A DNA stretch of 64,000 nt from Liolophura sinensis (lineage: Eukaryota > Mollusca > Polyplacophora > Chitonida > Chitonidae), in contig NC_088299.1 in assembly GCF_032854445.1 (NCBI RefSeq), forward strand, positions 9,915,608-9,979,607, read 5' to 3'. The notes below the pieces were generated by a model. The model did not search any database, had not been told where the DNA came from, and saw only the letters and a program-made list of their open reading frames with translations. A program made the position numbers and the translations under genes. Positions 55,901 through 63,129 of this stretch are shown here, piece after piece; within the stretch, counting starts at the first letter, position 1; every line of letters begins with the position of its first letter.

Positions 55901-56395
55901 AGGCAAATCAGGGTTCGTGTGGGGTAAGCGGAAATGGCTGCGCTCTCGGGTTATATAAATAATAAATGCATATATACATTTAGTTTGGTGTTGCCTCATA
56001 TTTTAAATCGCATGTGGTCGGTTTATACCCGGTACCTGTACTATTTATATGTAGTCTGTCAGCAACCTGCGGTGGTCGTGGGTTTCCCCCGAGCTCTCTC
56101 CGGTTTCCTCCCACCATAATGCTGGTTGTCGTCGTATAAGTGAAAAATTCTTGAGTACGGCGTAAAACACCAATCAAGTAAATAAATAAATAAATATATA
56201 AATACTATTTGTATAGATTAGTTCTCTTCTTTGCAAACACGCCCAAGAAAAAGAGAAATAAGCAGAGCAACGTGGTTTTGTTCATCTTTCTGTCCACAGG
56301 TCTTCCGAATTAAACCACCAATGTGCATCACTCAGGCAGATGTGAACTTTGCCCTTTCTGTGATAAGAGAAGCCATAGTGTGTGTGACGTCATAG
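40871..56395 (+). CDS. AGXT2: alanine-glyoxylate aminotransferase 2, mitochondrial, 14 coding exons
   Basis: Coding exons: 40871-40922, 42470-42543, 44436-44619, 45803-45926, 47178-47272, 48201-48294, 49198-49263, 50297-50431, 51890-51982, 52827-52899, 53140-53288, 54709-54858, 55562-55660, 56300-56395; about 493 aa (human about 514) after two run-length breaks in exon 3 are allowed for. Family role: a PLP class III aminotransferase of the mitochondrial matrix that passes amino groups from alanine to glyoxylate and also handles beta-aminoisobutyrate and methylated arginines. Seen here: an Arg-rich, presequence-like N terminus, [27 protein letters not shown] (cofactor phosphate region), NAYHGAS, ISDEVQTGFGR with the PLP-ring Asp about 304, [10 protein letters not shown] with the Schiff-base Lys about 334, [10 protein letters not shown] and [16 protein letters not shown] Cys cluster [12 protein letters not shown] matches the family insert. 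Confidence 0.96.
41058..41880. repeat. 22-bp satellite in AGXT2 intron 1, about 37 units
   Basis: Units TTATGTTGTCACATTCTCCT plus CG, with variants. Plus-strand pyrimidine-rich. Lack of stop codons in the unit leaves frames of up to 253 codons open, with a 22-residue period; these are not genes. Confidence 0.93.
41881..42469 (+). other. AGXT2 intron 1, rest
   Basis: Unique AT-rich intron up to a pyrimidine-rich acceptor (CTTTTTATCTATTGTAG). Nothing else recognised. Confidence 0.5.
42470..42543 (+). CDS. AGXT2: AGXT2 exon 2
   Basis: Encodes [20 protein letters not shown] then DKYT. MPPCDF-x-P is shared with vertebrate AGXT2 and marks the start of the mature enzyme. Donor ACG|GTAAAT, phase 0. 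Confidence 0.93.
42544..43290. repeat. 42-bp satellite in AGXT2 intron 2, starting at the splice donor
   Basis: Regular core at about 42650-43060 of 42-bp units made of two 21-bp halves: GGATGACAAGTATAAGGTAA and GAGAGATAAGTATAACACAA. The edges are diverged. The donor-proximal sequence GTAAATGGATGGCAAGTATT already resembles the unit (compare GTAAGGGGATGGCAAGTGTA at about 42658). Minus-strand frames of 110-166 codons are repeat translations. Confidence 0.9.
43306..43674 (+). mobile_element. SINE family B, full length with tRNA-like head
   Basis: Head: GGCAGTAATGGTTAGAGCGT (A box), CATCTCGAAG, CCCGGGTTCAAACACAGG (B box). Body: TGCTGCTTCCTCGCTTGGCG, CAGCACTGAGAGGTTAGGGA, TGTGACTGGGTGGGGTGTCA, CTCGCCCTGCCACAAGAAGA, CGTCATATGACTACAAAATT. 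Tail: AGACGTTATACCCCGAGCAT. Confidence 0.88.
43675..44137 (+). other. AGXT2 intron 2, mostly unique
   Basis: A tRNA-like box pair (TAGTCGAGTGGTTAG, then GCGAGTTCAACTCG) at about 43868-43920 may be the head of a family C SINE. A runs at about 44030-44050. Confidence 0.4.
44138..44278 (+). mobile_element. SINE family C copy (3' part)
   Basis: GAAGTCAGTAACTTGCCCAA, GGTCGGTGGTTTATACTCCG and GTGCATGACGTTAAATAAC, then an (AAAT)n tail. Confidence 0.6.
44436..44619 (+). CDS. AGXT2: AGXT2 exon 3 (two run-length breaks)
   Basis: Reads [12 protein letters not shown], then a break at a G run (44471-44473, one too many), then [40 protein letters not shown], a second break at a C pair (44592-44593, one too many), then TVSVGHCHP. 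Donor CACCC|GTAAGG, phase 2. With both extra bases discounted, phases fit exons 2 and 4 exactly. Confidence 0.92.
44620..45360. repeat. 33-bp satellite with exon-derived higher-order units (AGXT2 intron 3, first half)
   Basis: Starts with the functional donor: GTAAGGCTCGCCAGTCACAC then TAATGTAGCGTTC, repeated about every 33 bp. Three larger blocks hold decayed copies of the end of exon 3 and its donor: 44749-44778, 44971-44997 and 45151-45179. In the third, similarity extends left through TCTGTTTGGGGGCAT (exon: TCTGTTTGGTGGCAT). The GTAAGG donor is mutated in all three (ATAAGG). Confidence 0.9.
45361..45802. repeat. 73-bp satellite reaching the exon 4 acceptor (AGXT2 intron 3, second half)
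   Basis: About six nearly identical units: GTCACACTAATAAAGCGTTC, GTAAGACACGCTTGTCACAC, TAATGAAAGTTATTTATGAT, TTGTCTTGCTTAA. The last unit ends in TTGCCTTGCTTAG, which is the exon 4 acceptor. The GTCACACTAAT and GCGTTCGTAAG parts are shared with the neighbouring 33-bp array. Confidence 0.93.
45803..45926 (+). CDS. AGXT2: AGXT2 exon 4
   Basis: [41 protein letters not shown]. The LWHT and HEYAEKLA segments are strongly conserved in the family. Donor AAG|GTATCG, phase 0. Confidence 0.95.
46221..46395. repeat. tandem duplication of ~86 bp (AGXT2 intron 4)
   Basis: Two copies share AGTAAGAAATTAGAACG, ATTGCTACGAG and TTTTCATTGTTGACGGCA. Copy 1 is 46221-46311, copy 2 is 46312-46395. Confidence 0.85.
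46396..47177 (+). other. AGXT2 intron 4, rest
   Basis: No exon or known repeat seen; frames here on the minus strand lack support. Confidence 0.5.
47178..47272 (+). CDS. AGXT2: AGXT2 exon 5
   Basis: [20 protein letters not shown], then [18 protein letters not shown] forms part of the cofactor phosphate pocket in this fold. Acceptor CTTCAG, donor CCAG|GTAACA, phase 2. Confidence 0.96.
47291..47546 (+). mobile_element. SINE family A, full length
   Basis: A box ATGGCCTAGTGGTTAGTGAG, B box GTGAGTTCAAGTCCAGCTCA, body GTCGCACGTGGGAAGGTCTG, tail CATCGTAAAACACCAATCAG and (AAAT)n. It begins about 20 bp after the exon 5 donor. Confidence 0.88.
48009..48099 (-). mobile_element. SINE family A fragment
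   Basis: Inverted and diverged: TTTATTTATAACTTTTACGC, CACGAATGTTTCACCAGACG, GAATTATGGTGGCAGGAAAC. Confidence 0.6.
48201..48294 (+). CDS. AGXT2: AGXT2 exon 6
   Basis: [20 protein letters not shown] then [11 protein letters not shown]. The YHG segment contacts the cofactor in class III enzymes. Acceptor TATAG, donor CAG|GTATAT. Confidence 0.95.
48295..49197 (+). other. AGXT2 intron 6
   Basis: Unique AT-rich intron; nothing recognised. Confidence 0.55.
49198..49263 (+). CDS. AGXT2: AGXT2 exon 7
   Basis: [28 protein letters not shown] and CRDSP match vertebrate AGXT2. Phase 0 at both ends; donor CAG|GTGAGT. Confidence 0.95.
49585..49915 (+). mobile_element. SINE family B copy
   Basis: CAACCCAGGTCGAGTCATAC, GCTGCTTCCTCGCTTGGCGC, TCAGTATAATGTGACTGGGT and AAGTATGACGTTAAACCCCA, then a CATTC tail. 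Its tail touches the MITE-like element at 49916. Confidence 0.85.
49916..50116 (+). mobile_element. MITE-like element, copy 4 (AGXT2 intron 7)
   Basis: CCTCAACCTCTTCACATATG at the left, TTTATCAGTCAACAGAGAAT and GCTTGAATAAACACCTTGCA inside, degraded right end CATGCAAAAGAATTAG. Confidence 0.72.
50297..50431 (+). CDS. AGXT2: AGXT2 exon 8
   Basis: [20 protein letters not shown], then [25 protein letters not shown]. It holds the family-specific Cys cluster. Acceptor CTGTCAG, donor CAG|GTGAGC. Confidence 0.96.
50432..51074 (+). other. AGXT2 intron 8, first part
   Basis: AT-rich unique sequence; nothing recognised. Confidence 0.5.
51075..51303. mobile_element. fold-back element with ~77-bp terminal inverted repeats
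   Basis: Left arm CTCTAAAAACGAACGTGCAG, then AACAAAATTGAACGTCTGCA and TATGTACTAGAGGTA. The complement of the right arm reads CTCTAAAAACTACTGTGTAG, then AACAAAATCGAACATTTACA and CGTGTACTAGATGTA. A ~75-bp centre separates them. No coding capacity. Confidence 0.75.
51691..51837 (+). mobile_element. SINE family A copy (3' half) with a long C run
   Basis: GGGCTCTGTCAGGTTTCCTC, CCATAACGTTGGCCGCCGTC, AATATTCTTGAGTACGGCGT, AAAGCACCAATAAATAAATC. A C-rich tract at about 51702-51735 replaces the usual CCCCCGGG segment and may be unreliably assembled. Confidence 0.82.
51890..51982 (+). CDS. AGXT2: AGXT2 exon 9
   Basis: [20 protein letters not shown], then [11 protein letters not shown]. The Asp of SDE pairs with the pyridine nitrogen of PLP. 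Donor GAG|GTATAT, phase 0. Confidence 0.96.
52195..52330. repeat. diverged tandem pair (AGXT2 intron 9)
   Basis: CTTGTACAAAGGGATCGTAA and, further on, CTTGCACAAAGGGAATGTGA, each followed after about 30 bp by (T)AACTTACAATTA/C. Probably a relic of an interspersed element. Confidence 0.5.
52676..52795 (+). mobile_element. possible SINE family C relic
   Basis: CTCGTCAGTAGCTTCAC, CAGTTTCCTCCACCTATGAA and ATTGAGCATAGCGTTAAATG follow the order of family C. Confidence 0.4.
52827..52899 (+). CDS. AGXT2: AGXT2 exon 10
   Basis: [31 protein letters not shown] is a signature of class III aminotransferases. Donor ATTG|GTAAGC, phase 1. Confidence 0.96.
53140..53288 (+). CDS. AGXT2: AGXT2 exon 11 (PLP lysine)
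   Basis: [20 protein letters not shown], with the Schiff-base Lys, then [21 protein letters not shown]. Acceptor TTACAG, donor GAC|GTAAGT. Confidence 0.97.
53289..54708 (+). other. AGXT2 intron 11
   Basis: 1.4 kb; mostly unique, with a possible family C tail (54205-54290: AAGGTTGATGGTTTTTCCCA and AATAAATAAGTAAATAAATG) and a family B fragment (54490-54637). No exon seen. Confidence 0.55.
54490..54637 (+). mobile_element. SINE family B fragment
   Basis: AACCAAAGACTTTTAAAATG, GATTGGCGCTCTGCACTGAG, AGTATAATGTAACTGGGTGG. Confidence 0.75.
54709..54858 (+). CDS. AGXT2: AGXT2 exon 12
   Basis: [61 protein letters not shown] is highly conserved. Acceptor CTTGCAG, donor AAG|GTAAGC. Confidence 0.96.
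54859..55561 (+). other. AGXT2 intron 12
   Basis: Unique AT-rich intron; nothing recognised. Confidence 0.55.
55562..55660 (+). CDS. AGXT2: AGXT2 exon 13
   Basis: [20 protein letters not shown], then [13 protein letters not shown]. The DMGLLVG segment matches vertebrate HMGLLVG. Acceptor TTATAG, donor AAT|GTAAGT. Confidence 0.95.
55848..55930 (-). repeat. interspersed repeat, copy 2 of an inverted pair
   Basis: CGATATCGCGTCACTTGTAC, then ATGGCTAAAAGGCAAA, the complement of 39330-39400. In AGXT2 intron 13. Confidence 0.6.
56055..56196 (+). mobile_element. SINE family A copy (3' part)
   Basis: GTCTGTCAGCAACCTGCGGT, CCGGTTTCCTCCCACCATAA, CTTGAGTACGGCGTAAAACA, CCAATCAAGTAAATAAATAA. Confidence 0.88.
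56300..56395 (+). CDS. AGXT2: AGXT2 exon 14, C terminus
   Basis: [31 protein letters not shown] and TAG. FRI-xPPMCIT matches the vertebrate C-terminal FRIAPSMCIT. It ends about 10 residues before the mammalian protein. Confidence 0.95.
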   Translation, partial: VFRIKPPMCITQADVNFALSVIREAIVCVTS

Positions 56396-56721
56396 ATTGT
56401 TGAGCCTTTTGGTCAGGAGTCCGGGTTTATCAGCCTCCTCCAAATCGAGGTATCGGAAAACGTTGAAATAGTTTACATTAAGTCACGAGTGGATACCATT
56501 GTGCATGTTTGTAAATTCAAAAATCTATGAACATTTTAATCATAACGAAGTAAAGTGTACAAAGTCAGTATGAGATATATGTGCGGATGGGAAGAAAGAG
56601 AACTGGTATGGGTGGAAGGGTGCTGGGTGGGCTGGGATGAGGTGGTATGTGGTGAGTGTGGCGTAGGAGGCTCAAAGATGATATTTAGTGGTGGCTTGAA
56701 CTGGTCATAAAATGCCCACTA

Positions 56722-56727
56722 AATAAA
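56722..56727 (+). terminator. possible AGXT2 polyadenylation signal
   Basis: AATAAA about 330 bp after the AGXT2 stop codon, the first canonical hexamer I noticed. Position and motif only. Confidence 0.35.
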
Positions 56728-58366
56728 TGTCAGTCAAATGTTTAAGCAAGCTTATTATTGCAAGAGGTCATAAAGAACTTTCGAGTGCAAATATACCGTT
56801 AGAATAGTCCCGTGCAATTAAGTTCGTACCAATGACTGTTACACCAGAGTTCCGACAACGTTGTCGTAAAGCTGACTTTATGCTTTTATTTCTTTTACCT
56901 TTGTTTAAATTACCTTTGATTGGGCTTACTTGTTAACAACCACATTTTACGGTGGTAAATTTTACTCTGAGCAATTTGGCGAAAGAGAGAAATGTTTACA
57001 TGAGCCCACCGTGTTTGCCATTGTTCAGCTATTGCTAATTTGTTAGGTACGTTCAAGCGTGCAGAATTGTGTACAGTTGGGAGAGGAAAAGTAGTTAGGA
57101 TGACAATAAGAGTTCTCTCCCCTGTCCTGTGAGCCAGTCTATTACAATAAGTCATTGAGAGTGTCTCAAATAATATCTGTTACAGTTTATATATTATAAT
57201 ATGTATACTTGGGTATATCTCCCCAAACTGAGGACATGGCACTGTGCCACACCCCTTTGCCTAGGTACAGCCTGCATTTTTCTCTACAACATATCCATCG
57301 AGCATCATTAGTATAACCTTCGTTTCTTTGAAGTTCTTACAGTGGAAGTGAAGTCATAACATTTTGTCAACATAGTAACCTCCAAGGGGCCAAACCCTGG
57401 GTAAGAAGTTTTCAGTTTACGGACAAAATTCTGATATATTTTTCACCAGGCGCAAAATAAGAGAACCGATAATTGATCTCTGACCTACATGGGTGTGTGG
57501 TAATATTATCCATTCACTTCCATACATAACGCATGTGTAACCTATTTTTAGATCTGCAGTCGAAATCAAACGGCATAAAACTCCACGAACGTGTACATTT
57601 CATGTGGAATAAAGTTCCATTCCAAATACTTTGCACACTACTTTGTTCTTTCATTGTTGGAAATTGTATCGGTGTTATTATGGACAGTTATGTACATCAT
57701 CTTTTCCTGTACACTAGCTATTGCGAGTTCAAGTCATTCTCACGCTGGTTTCCTCTCGGGTCGTACGTGGGAAGGTCCTTCAACAACCTGTAGATGGCCG
57801 TGGGTTTCTCTCGGGCTTGACCCTGTTTCCTACAATAGTGCTGACAGCCCTCGTATATATGCAATGTAAGTTTTAGGACCATGCAGTTACACTCAAAACG
57901 TAACTGAGATACCAATATAGTAATGGAACTGGAAGATATTCAGCGACTTGAATATTGACCGTCTTCCAATTACCAGTGAAAACTGATAGAAGAACTCTCT
58001 CTTAATACATGCTACCAGCTATATGCACTATTTCTACAGTTATTCCTTGCATATTCTTTGAGGAACTGGTGTTTTACATTGCCTTAGAAATGGATATTTT
58101 TTTTAATGGATTTTATGAGAATGTCATAAAATCCCAAACATACGTACATACACTTTCTTCCATTGATTCCTTGTGTGGCTTACATGAAGTTCCTGACATG
58201 AATCTCTCGTGGGAGAGTTCTCGACATTTAACACCATTAAATCTTTTCACAAAAATCTAAAATAAATGAAAGTATATTTATGCATGGTTTAAGTGCTCTA
58301 TTTAGTGATGTCTACTTCGATTTTTAGAGGTCTTTTCCTTTAAGTAGCTTGATAATTACGGGCCCT
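56728..58366. other. intergenic, no gene seen
   Basis: A family A SINE fragment (57722-57851) is the only recognised element. Open frames around 57533-57793 overlap it and are not supported. Confidence 0.45.
57722..57851 (+). mobile_element. SINE family A fragment
   Basis: GCGAGTTCAAGTCATTCTCA, GTCGTACGTGGGAAGGTCCT, CAACAACCTGTAGATGGCCG, then a decayed tail. Confidence 0.75.
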
Positions 58367-58576
58367 GGGGCCGATTCCACGAAACCATTTCTGACTTAAG
58401 TCAGAATTAGTCATATGATCTTAAAACTTAATTGTGGGCGTTGGAAATTGAAAGTTTGTCCCCCTCGGTCAGTGTTATCTAAAGATGTACGTGTCCGAAT
58501 TTCACTAACAACTAAGCATACTACAGAGTTTTTTAATTTTGACTTAAGTCAAAAAACATTTTTGTGGCAGTGGCCC
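58367..58576. mobile_element. fold-back MITE-like element, most complete copy
   Basis: Left end GGGGCCGATTCCACGAAACC, then ATTTCTGACTTAAGTCAGAA. The right end, read as complement, is GGGGCCACTGCCACAAAAAT, then TTTGACTTAAGTCAAAATT. The palindromic TGACTTAAGTCA occurs in both arms. About 210 bp, no coding capacity. Confidence 0.7.
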
Positions 58577-59105
58577 CAGCTCGCCGTCGTAGCAGTGAAA
58601 AGTACTTAACTACATCTGGTAAAGCCTAATTTTTTTCAGGTATACATATATGTGGATAATGTGGTCATGCGGGGACATGAAAGCTGGTATCAGTTGGCGT
58701 TAAGTTAAATCACAATAAACTACAAAGATGCTACAAATAATTGTTAATCACTGTATTTTGTTTGTAGTCCCTTAATTGTCAATTTCTCTCCTAGATTCGG
58801 CTGCGACTTCAAGTCAAGAGGTTTCTTGGGTATCTGGTGAGGGGTGGAGGTTTACTCTGAACACACAAATTTCCTCTATCCATAAATCTGACCGTAGGGC
58901 CTCCGTGGCCAAGTGGTAATCATGCTAGCGCAACGTCATGAATCTTGTACATTAGGATATGAGCTTCATTTTTTTTTTGTTATTCACGTAATTTTGTTTA
59001 TTAGTACATGTATGGTCATGCAACCCGACTGTTCTTAATTCCCTATATACTGATCTTAGATCTAGTTCTTATAGTGCATATAACCCTCCTATTTCCTTAC
59101 CATAG
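58577..59105. other. intergenic with an isolated SINE head
   Basis: A family A head (58897-58942: GGGCCTCCGTGGCCAAGTGG, then CATGCTAGCGCAACG) without its body. Otherwise nothing recognised. Confidence 0.5.
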
Positions 59106-59286
59106 CGCTATAATGTTCATATTTCCCTACTATCCATAGCCCCATAATGTTCACATTTCCCTACTATCCATAGCCCTATAATGTTCATATTTCCCTACTA
59201 TCCATAGCCCTATAATGTTCATATTTCCCTACTATCCATAGCCCTATAATGTTCATATTTCCCTACTATCCATAGCCCTAGATTAA
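59106..59286. repeat. 34-bp tandem repeat, about 5 units
   Basis: TTTCCCTACTATCCATAGCC, then CTATAATGTTCATA, with the middle units nearly identical. Confidence 0.93.
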
Positions 59287-60850
59287 CATTTCCCTGCTAT
59301 TAATACGTCTGTGTTCATCCTACCTGCACTAAATTACCTTGCATTACCGTACTCTATATATCCAAGGCACAAGTAAGCAAATGGGTTTAGGTAATTAGGT
59401 TTATTAGGTAATTTTGAATATGCTTTGAATAGGGCCTGTCTGAGGTTGTATACGAAGTACTGAGATTTACACTTGGAAAAGGCCAGGTCAATTCGATTTC
59501 CACAGTTCGTTTTGAAATGACTTGCCTCGGGTTTAAAAAATTACTGGGAAATCGTCTCTGTTGGCGAACAATTTTCCACAGACCAAAGCCCGCGAATGAA
59601 TTCTCTAGCGTCACGATATCCTTTTATAAAGACTGGGTCTTTAAATCGAAATGCTATCAAATCTTCTGACACTTCTCAACGTCCTGGAACGGATAGGGGA
59701 CGTGTTAAAAACAGTAATGTCAACATCTATGAGCGCTTCATTTGCAACAGGCCATGGCTGTGAGATTGACTTGTCGCCAATTTGGATAATATAGGGGTGC
59801 GACTCTCTCGATGAAATGAATCAACCTGGTCAGCAGTGCGTGGAAATAGTGCCAAATAAGTACAGAAGATCGTGGCGTGATGCATCAATGTCAGTGTCAT
59901 GTGCCCTTCCAACAATTCGATTTTCTGTGAACAACTTCGGACAAAGTGGTATTCAATATTAAGCGGTTTTAACACAAAGAGCGGTCTCGTTTAAATCATG
60001 CCCGCTACCCACAATGGTAGAGAGGCAAAATACTACCTAGAGGCTCTTCATCACATCTTCATTCCTCGTAACTACACGTTCTTCTCAATGCCTAAGGCGG
60101 GTTGGGGTGGGGGTGTTCACACAGGGCAATTTCCCGTTATTAAACCTGTATACACCATCCACGCAATCAATCATTCAATCAAGGAGAACCTTTCTTAGTT
60201 CGTTTACCTATACTTTGTTCTGATAAAGGGTCTTTCGACGCTTCAACAAATAAATTCCTTGTACTTATATACCAAGCACATGAATTAAGGGAAGTACATT
60301 TGTGCGTTCTTCTAACCTTTTGGAGCCTATCCGTAATTCTGTATACAACGTATACGGTGAATATCTTGTAAGTCTTCTTATGAGCCTATAACTTGCTACC
60401 ATATAAACTCATACACTAACTGTTAGAATAAAACCCCGACTGAGGTAAATAGACAAGAGGTTACGGTTACATGTGACCATTTGCCGACAACCACACTGTC
60501 GTCGCTGCTCTGGTTATACTTCCCATGTTGTAGTCTTTATTTATTCTATGAATGTCATAAAGGAAACCTTTAGCAGACTGGATAAAAGGGGCTTCAATGA
60601 TTTTGTATTTATTTCATTCATGTGTTGCAAACATCACGCCTGATGTCACTTTATTTTATTCACTGAGCCACAGCCTCTTCCCATTATGGCTCGGAATGGG
60701 CATATTGGTTAGAATTATTTGCTGTTTAAAAATAAACAAAAAGTAACAGAAGTATCATGAAAAAAAAAATAATTTTCACATAACAGCTTCAAAGTTCTTT
60801 TCTACTGATGCTCATTTCATTTTTACGTCAATTCTGCCCTTAAGTCTAGG
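59287..60850. other. intergenic, no gene seen
   Basis: Frames at 59387-59614 and 59727-59975 (minus) were inspected and not accepted. No other element recognised. Confidence 0.4.
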
Positions 60851-60931
60851 GTGAGGAAACCGGGCAGAGCCCAGGGGAACCCCACGACCTTCAGCAGGTT
60901 GCTGACAGACCTTCCCATGTACGGCCGGAGA
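60851..60931 (-). mobile_element. SINE family A fragment
   Basis: Inverted: GTGAGGAAACCGGGCAGAGC, CAGCAGGTTGCTGACAGACC, TTCCCATGTACGGCCGGAGA. Confidence 0.82.
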
Positions 60932-61010
60932 GGAATGAATGAATGATTATGGCTTAACGCCACTTCGGCAATATCTCAGCCATATCGTGGCGGCCGGAAA
61001 GGAAGTAGCA
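60932..61010 (+). repeat. fragment of another interspersed repeat
   Basis: GAATGAATGAATGATTATGG, CTTAACGCCACTTCGGCAAT, ATCTCAGCCATATCGTGGCG. From memory this resembles a repeat common in mollusc genomes; only this copy was noticed here. Confidence 0.4.
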
Positions 61011-61943
61011 CAACTAAAACCTGAAACTATATCCTTTGTCAACACAGGCACATTGTACATTTTGTGGCCATGTATAATCTCACAAAGCAGTAATTTGTTA
61101 ACGGATAATCAGCAGTTCCATCAGCCGTGGAACTGCTGGGCTGCAGTATACCAGGAAAGATATGATTGCTCACTTGGTTTCTCTGCCAAAAGCGGCGACC
61201 TAGTATGAGAATATATATGTAGTTATAAGATTACATCAATATTTCTTCCACATGATCAAAACAAGAAACAATATATTTGTTTGTATTCAGATCAGCCACC
61301 GCTTGAGAGCAAAAGTCCGTTTTTCAGTCCAGTTGTATGGTCAATGTTTTGGGATGAACGGCGTTAGGGCTGATGGATGGTGTATCCAGGGTTTGAATCA
61401 ACTTAAAAGCTAAGTTGGCATCGGGAATCTCTCTAATGTCATTAGCATCAGGGGGAATTTGCCAGCACGGGGTTTTTGTGAATTAATTATTGCGCTGAAA
61501 TCTAACAACTTGGCACAGCATCGTTTAAGATTAAACCACAACCAGATTATACGGCAACAAATGGAGTGACGTAACTGGTTTGAGTTTGCCCAGAGATGAC
61601 TGGCTGCCCCTTCGTCTTCTCTTTATCTCTTTCATTAAGCGCTCGATGTGTAACTGTCTGACAAAGCCAATTCCTCCTAACTACATCTTTTCATTTATCA
61701 TGGCTCCACCGAACAATTAGATCAGTTTGGTCAGTTTCCGTTCTTGGATGTACTCGTCGGATCACGTGACTTGTTGCTTGTAAGGCCGGTGCCTTCGTTG
61801 CCAGCCAGGAGTTGTTGTTTCTGCATTTGGCACCTGCCAACAAAAAACAATAATGTGTAATGTTAACCGAACACGTAGTGTGTCTATTGCCTTTTTCGGA
61901 AGTCAAAAAGTAGCATTGTTAGTTTTAAATTTTTGATTTCCTT
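61011..61943. other. intergenic, no gene seen
   Basis: Nothing recognised; frames present are short and unsupported. Confidence 0.4.
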
Positions 61944-62023
61944 GATTGGCGTTCCACACTGCACTCATGAATGTTTCACTTATATGACGGAGGCTAGCAT
62001 TATGGTGGGAGGAAACCGGGTCC
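61944..62023 (-). mobile_element. SINE family A fragment
   Basis: Inverted: GATTGGCGTTCCACACTGCA, CATGAATGTTTCACTTATAT, GCATTATGGTGGGAGGAAAC. It lies directly before a second copy in the same orientation. Confidence 0.8.
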
Positions 62024-62042
62024 CAACACAGTATACTTCTTC

Positions 62043-62295
62043 ATTTATTTGACTGGTTTTTTACGGAGTACTCAAGAATATTTCGACAGGGGCCTGCCCC
62101 ATTACGGTTGGAGGAAACCGGGCACAGCCAGGGGAAAACCCACGACCATCTGTTGCAGGTTGCTGGCAAACCCACGTGCGACTGGAGAGAAAGCCTGCAT
62201 GAGCTAGACTCGAACTTATAGTAACTGCATTGGTGAGTGGCACATTGGTCATTGTGCTGCGCTAGCGCACCAACCACATTACGCCACGGAGGTCC
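62043..62295 (-). mobile_element. SINE family A, full length
   Basis: From the AT tail complement (ATTTATTTGACTGG) through TTACGGAGTACTCAAGAATA, GAGGAAACCGGGCACAGCCA, AGGTTGCTGGCAAACCCACG and CTGCATGAGCTAGACTCGAA (B-box region) to the head complement GCTGCGCTAGCGCACCAACC and CCACGGAGGTCC. Confidence 0.9.
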
Positions 62296-62509
62296 TATTA
62301 GTTTAAAGGTATAAGTCCTGTCTAGTACATTTCCGACAAACGTTGCTATCGGTCAGCACATGACTGTATTTCTTAAATGTTCAGCGACTGTGGTTGCTTA
62401 TCCAAGGCGTCTTTACCAATCAGAAGCTTAGAATTTTCTCTGGATTCTGATATTGAATCCTGTATTTTATTGGAACCAATCTGGAGTTGAAGACAGTCTG
62501 CTATTGAAG

Positions 62510-62810
62510 CTGATCTGGTATTGAAGACTGTTAGATATTGTAGCTAGACTGATACTGAAGCTGGTTCGGTACCGATTTAAAGACGGATTGGTATTTAAGC
62601 TTGTTTAGTATTGAAGCTTGTTTGGTATTGAAGCCGGTTTGATACTCAAGCTTGTTCGGTAAGGAAGCCTGTTTGGTATTGAAGCTTGTTTGGCATTGAA
62701 GCCGGTTTGATTTTGAAGCCTGTATGGTACTGAAGACTGTTTGATATTGTAGCTGGACTGATATTGAAGCCATTTTGGTATTTAATCCGGTTTAGTATTA
62801 AAGCCGGTAC
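62510..62810. repeat. ~18-bp tandem repeat, about 16 units
   Basis: Units of the form TTGAAGCTTGTTTGGTA or TTGAAGCCGGTTTGATA. Minus-strand open frames here are repeat translations. Confidence 0.88.
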
Positions 62811-63129
62811 GACATTCCTGCCAGTCTTGCCAATTACTGAGAGGTCTTTAAGATGAACAAAAATGATCGGGGCATTCGGGCTATAATGGTTATCAGAGAC
62901 TTGGGGAGTGATTTCATGCGTCTTACTTAACACACATAGAATTCAGTAAAAGCAATGCCTGTATATGTCGGCATTGTGTCAGACAATGGTATCGTAGGGT
63001 GTCATCTGTATTGTCTGGTTATTAACAGTGTACAACACATTTTTCATGTCAGTAAATATATGTTATCTACCAAAGTGCCATACTTAGATAACGGGTTCTG
63101 GGAATAAGGTATAATCACACCCTCATGTA
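62811..63129. other. unique sequence upstream of a putative exon
   Basis: Possibly intron or 5' flank of the gene at 63130-63878. No repeat or motif recognised. Confidence 0.35.

Noticed and set aside
59727-59975. Minus-strand frame, with a second frame nearby that has protein-like composition
   Set aside because: No splice sites in phase, no family resemblance and competing frames of similar quality. It could be a relic of a gene, but the sequence alone does not support a call.
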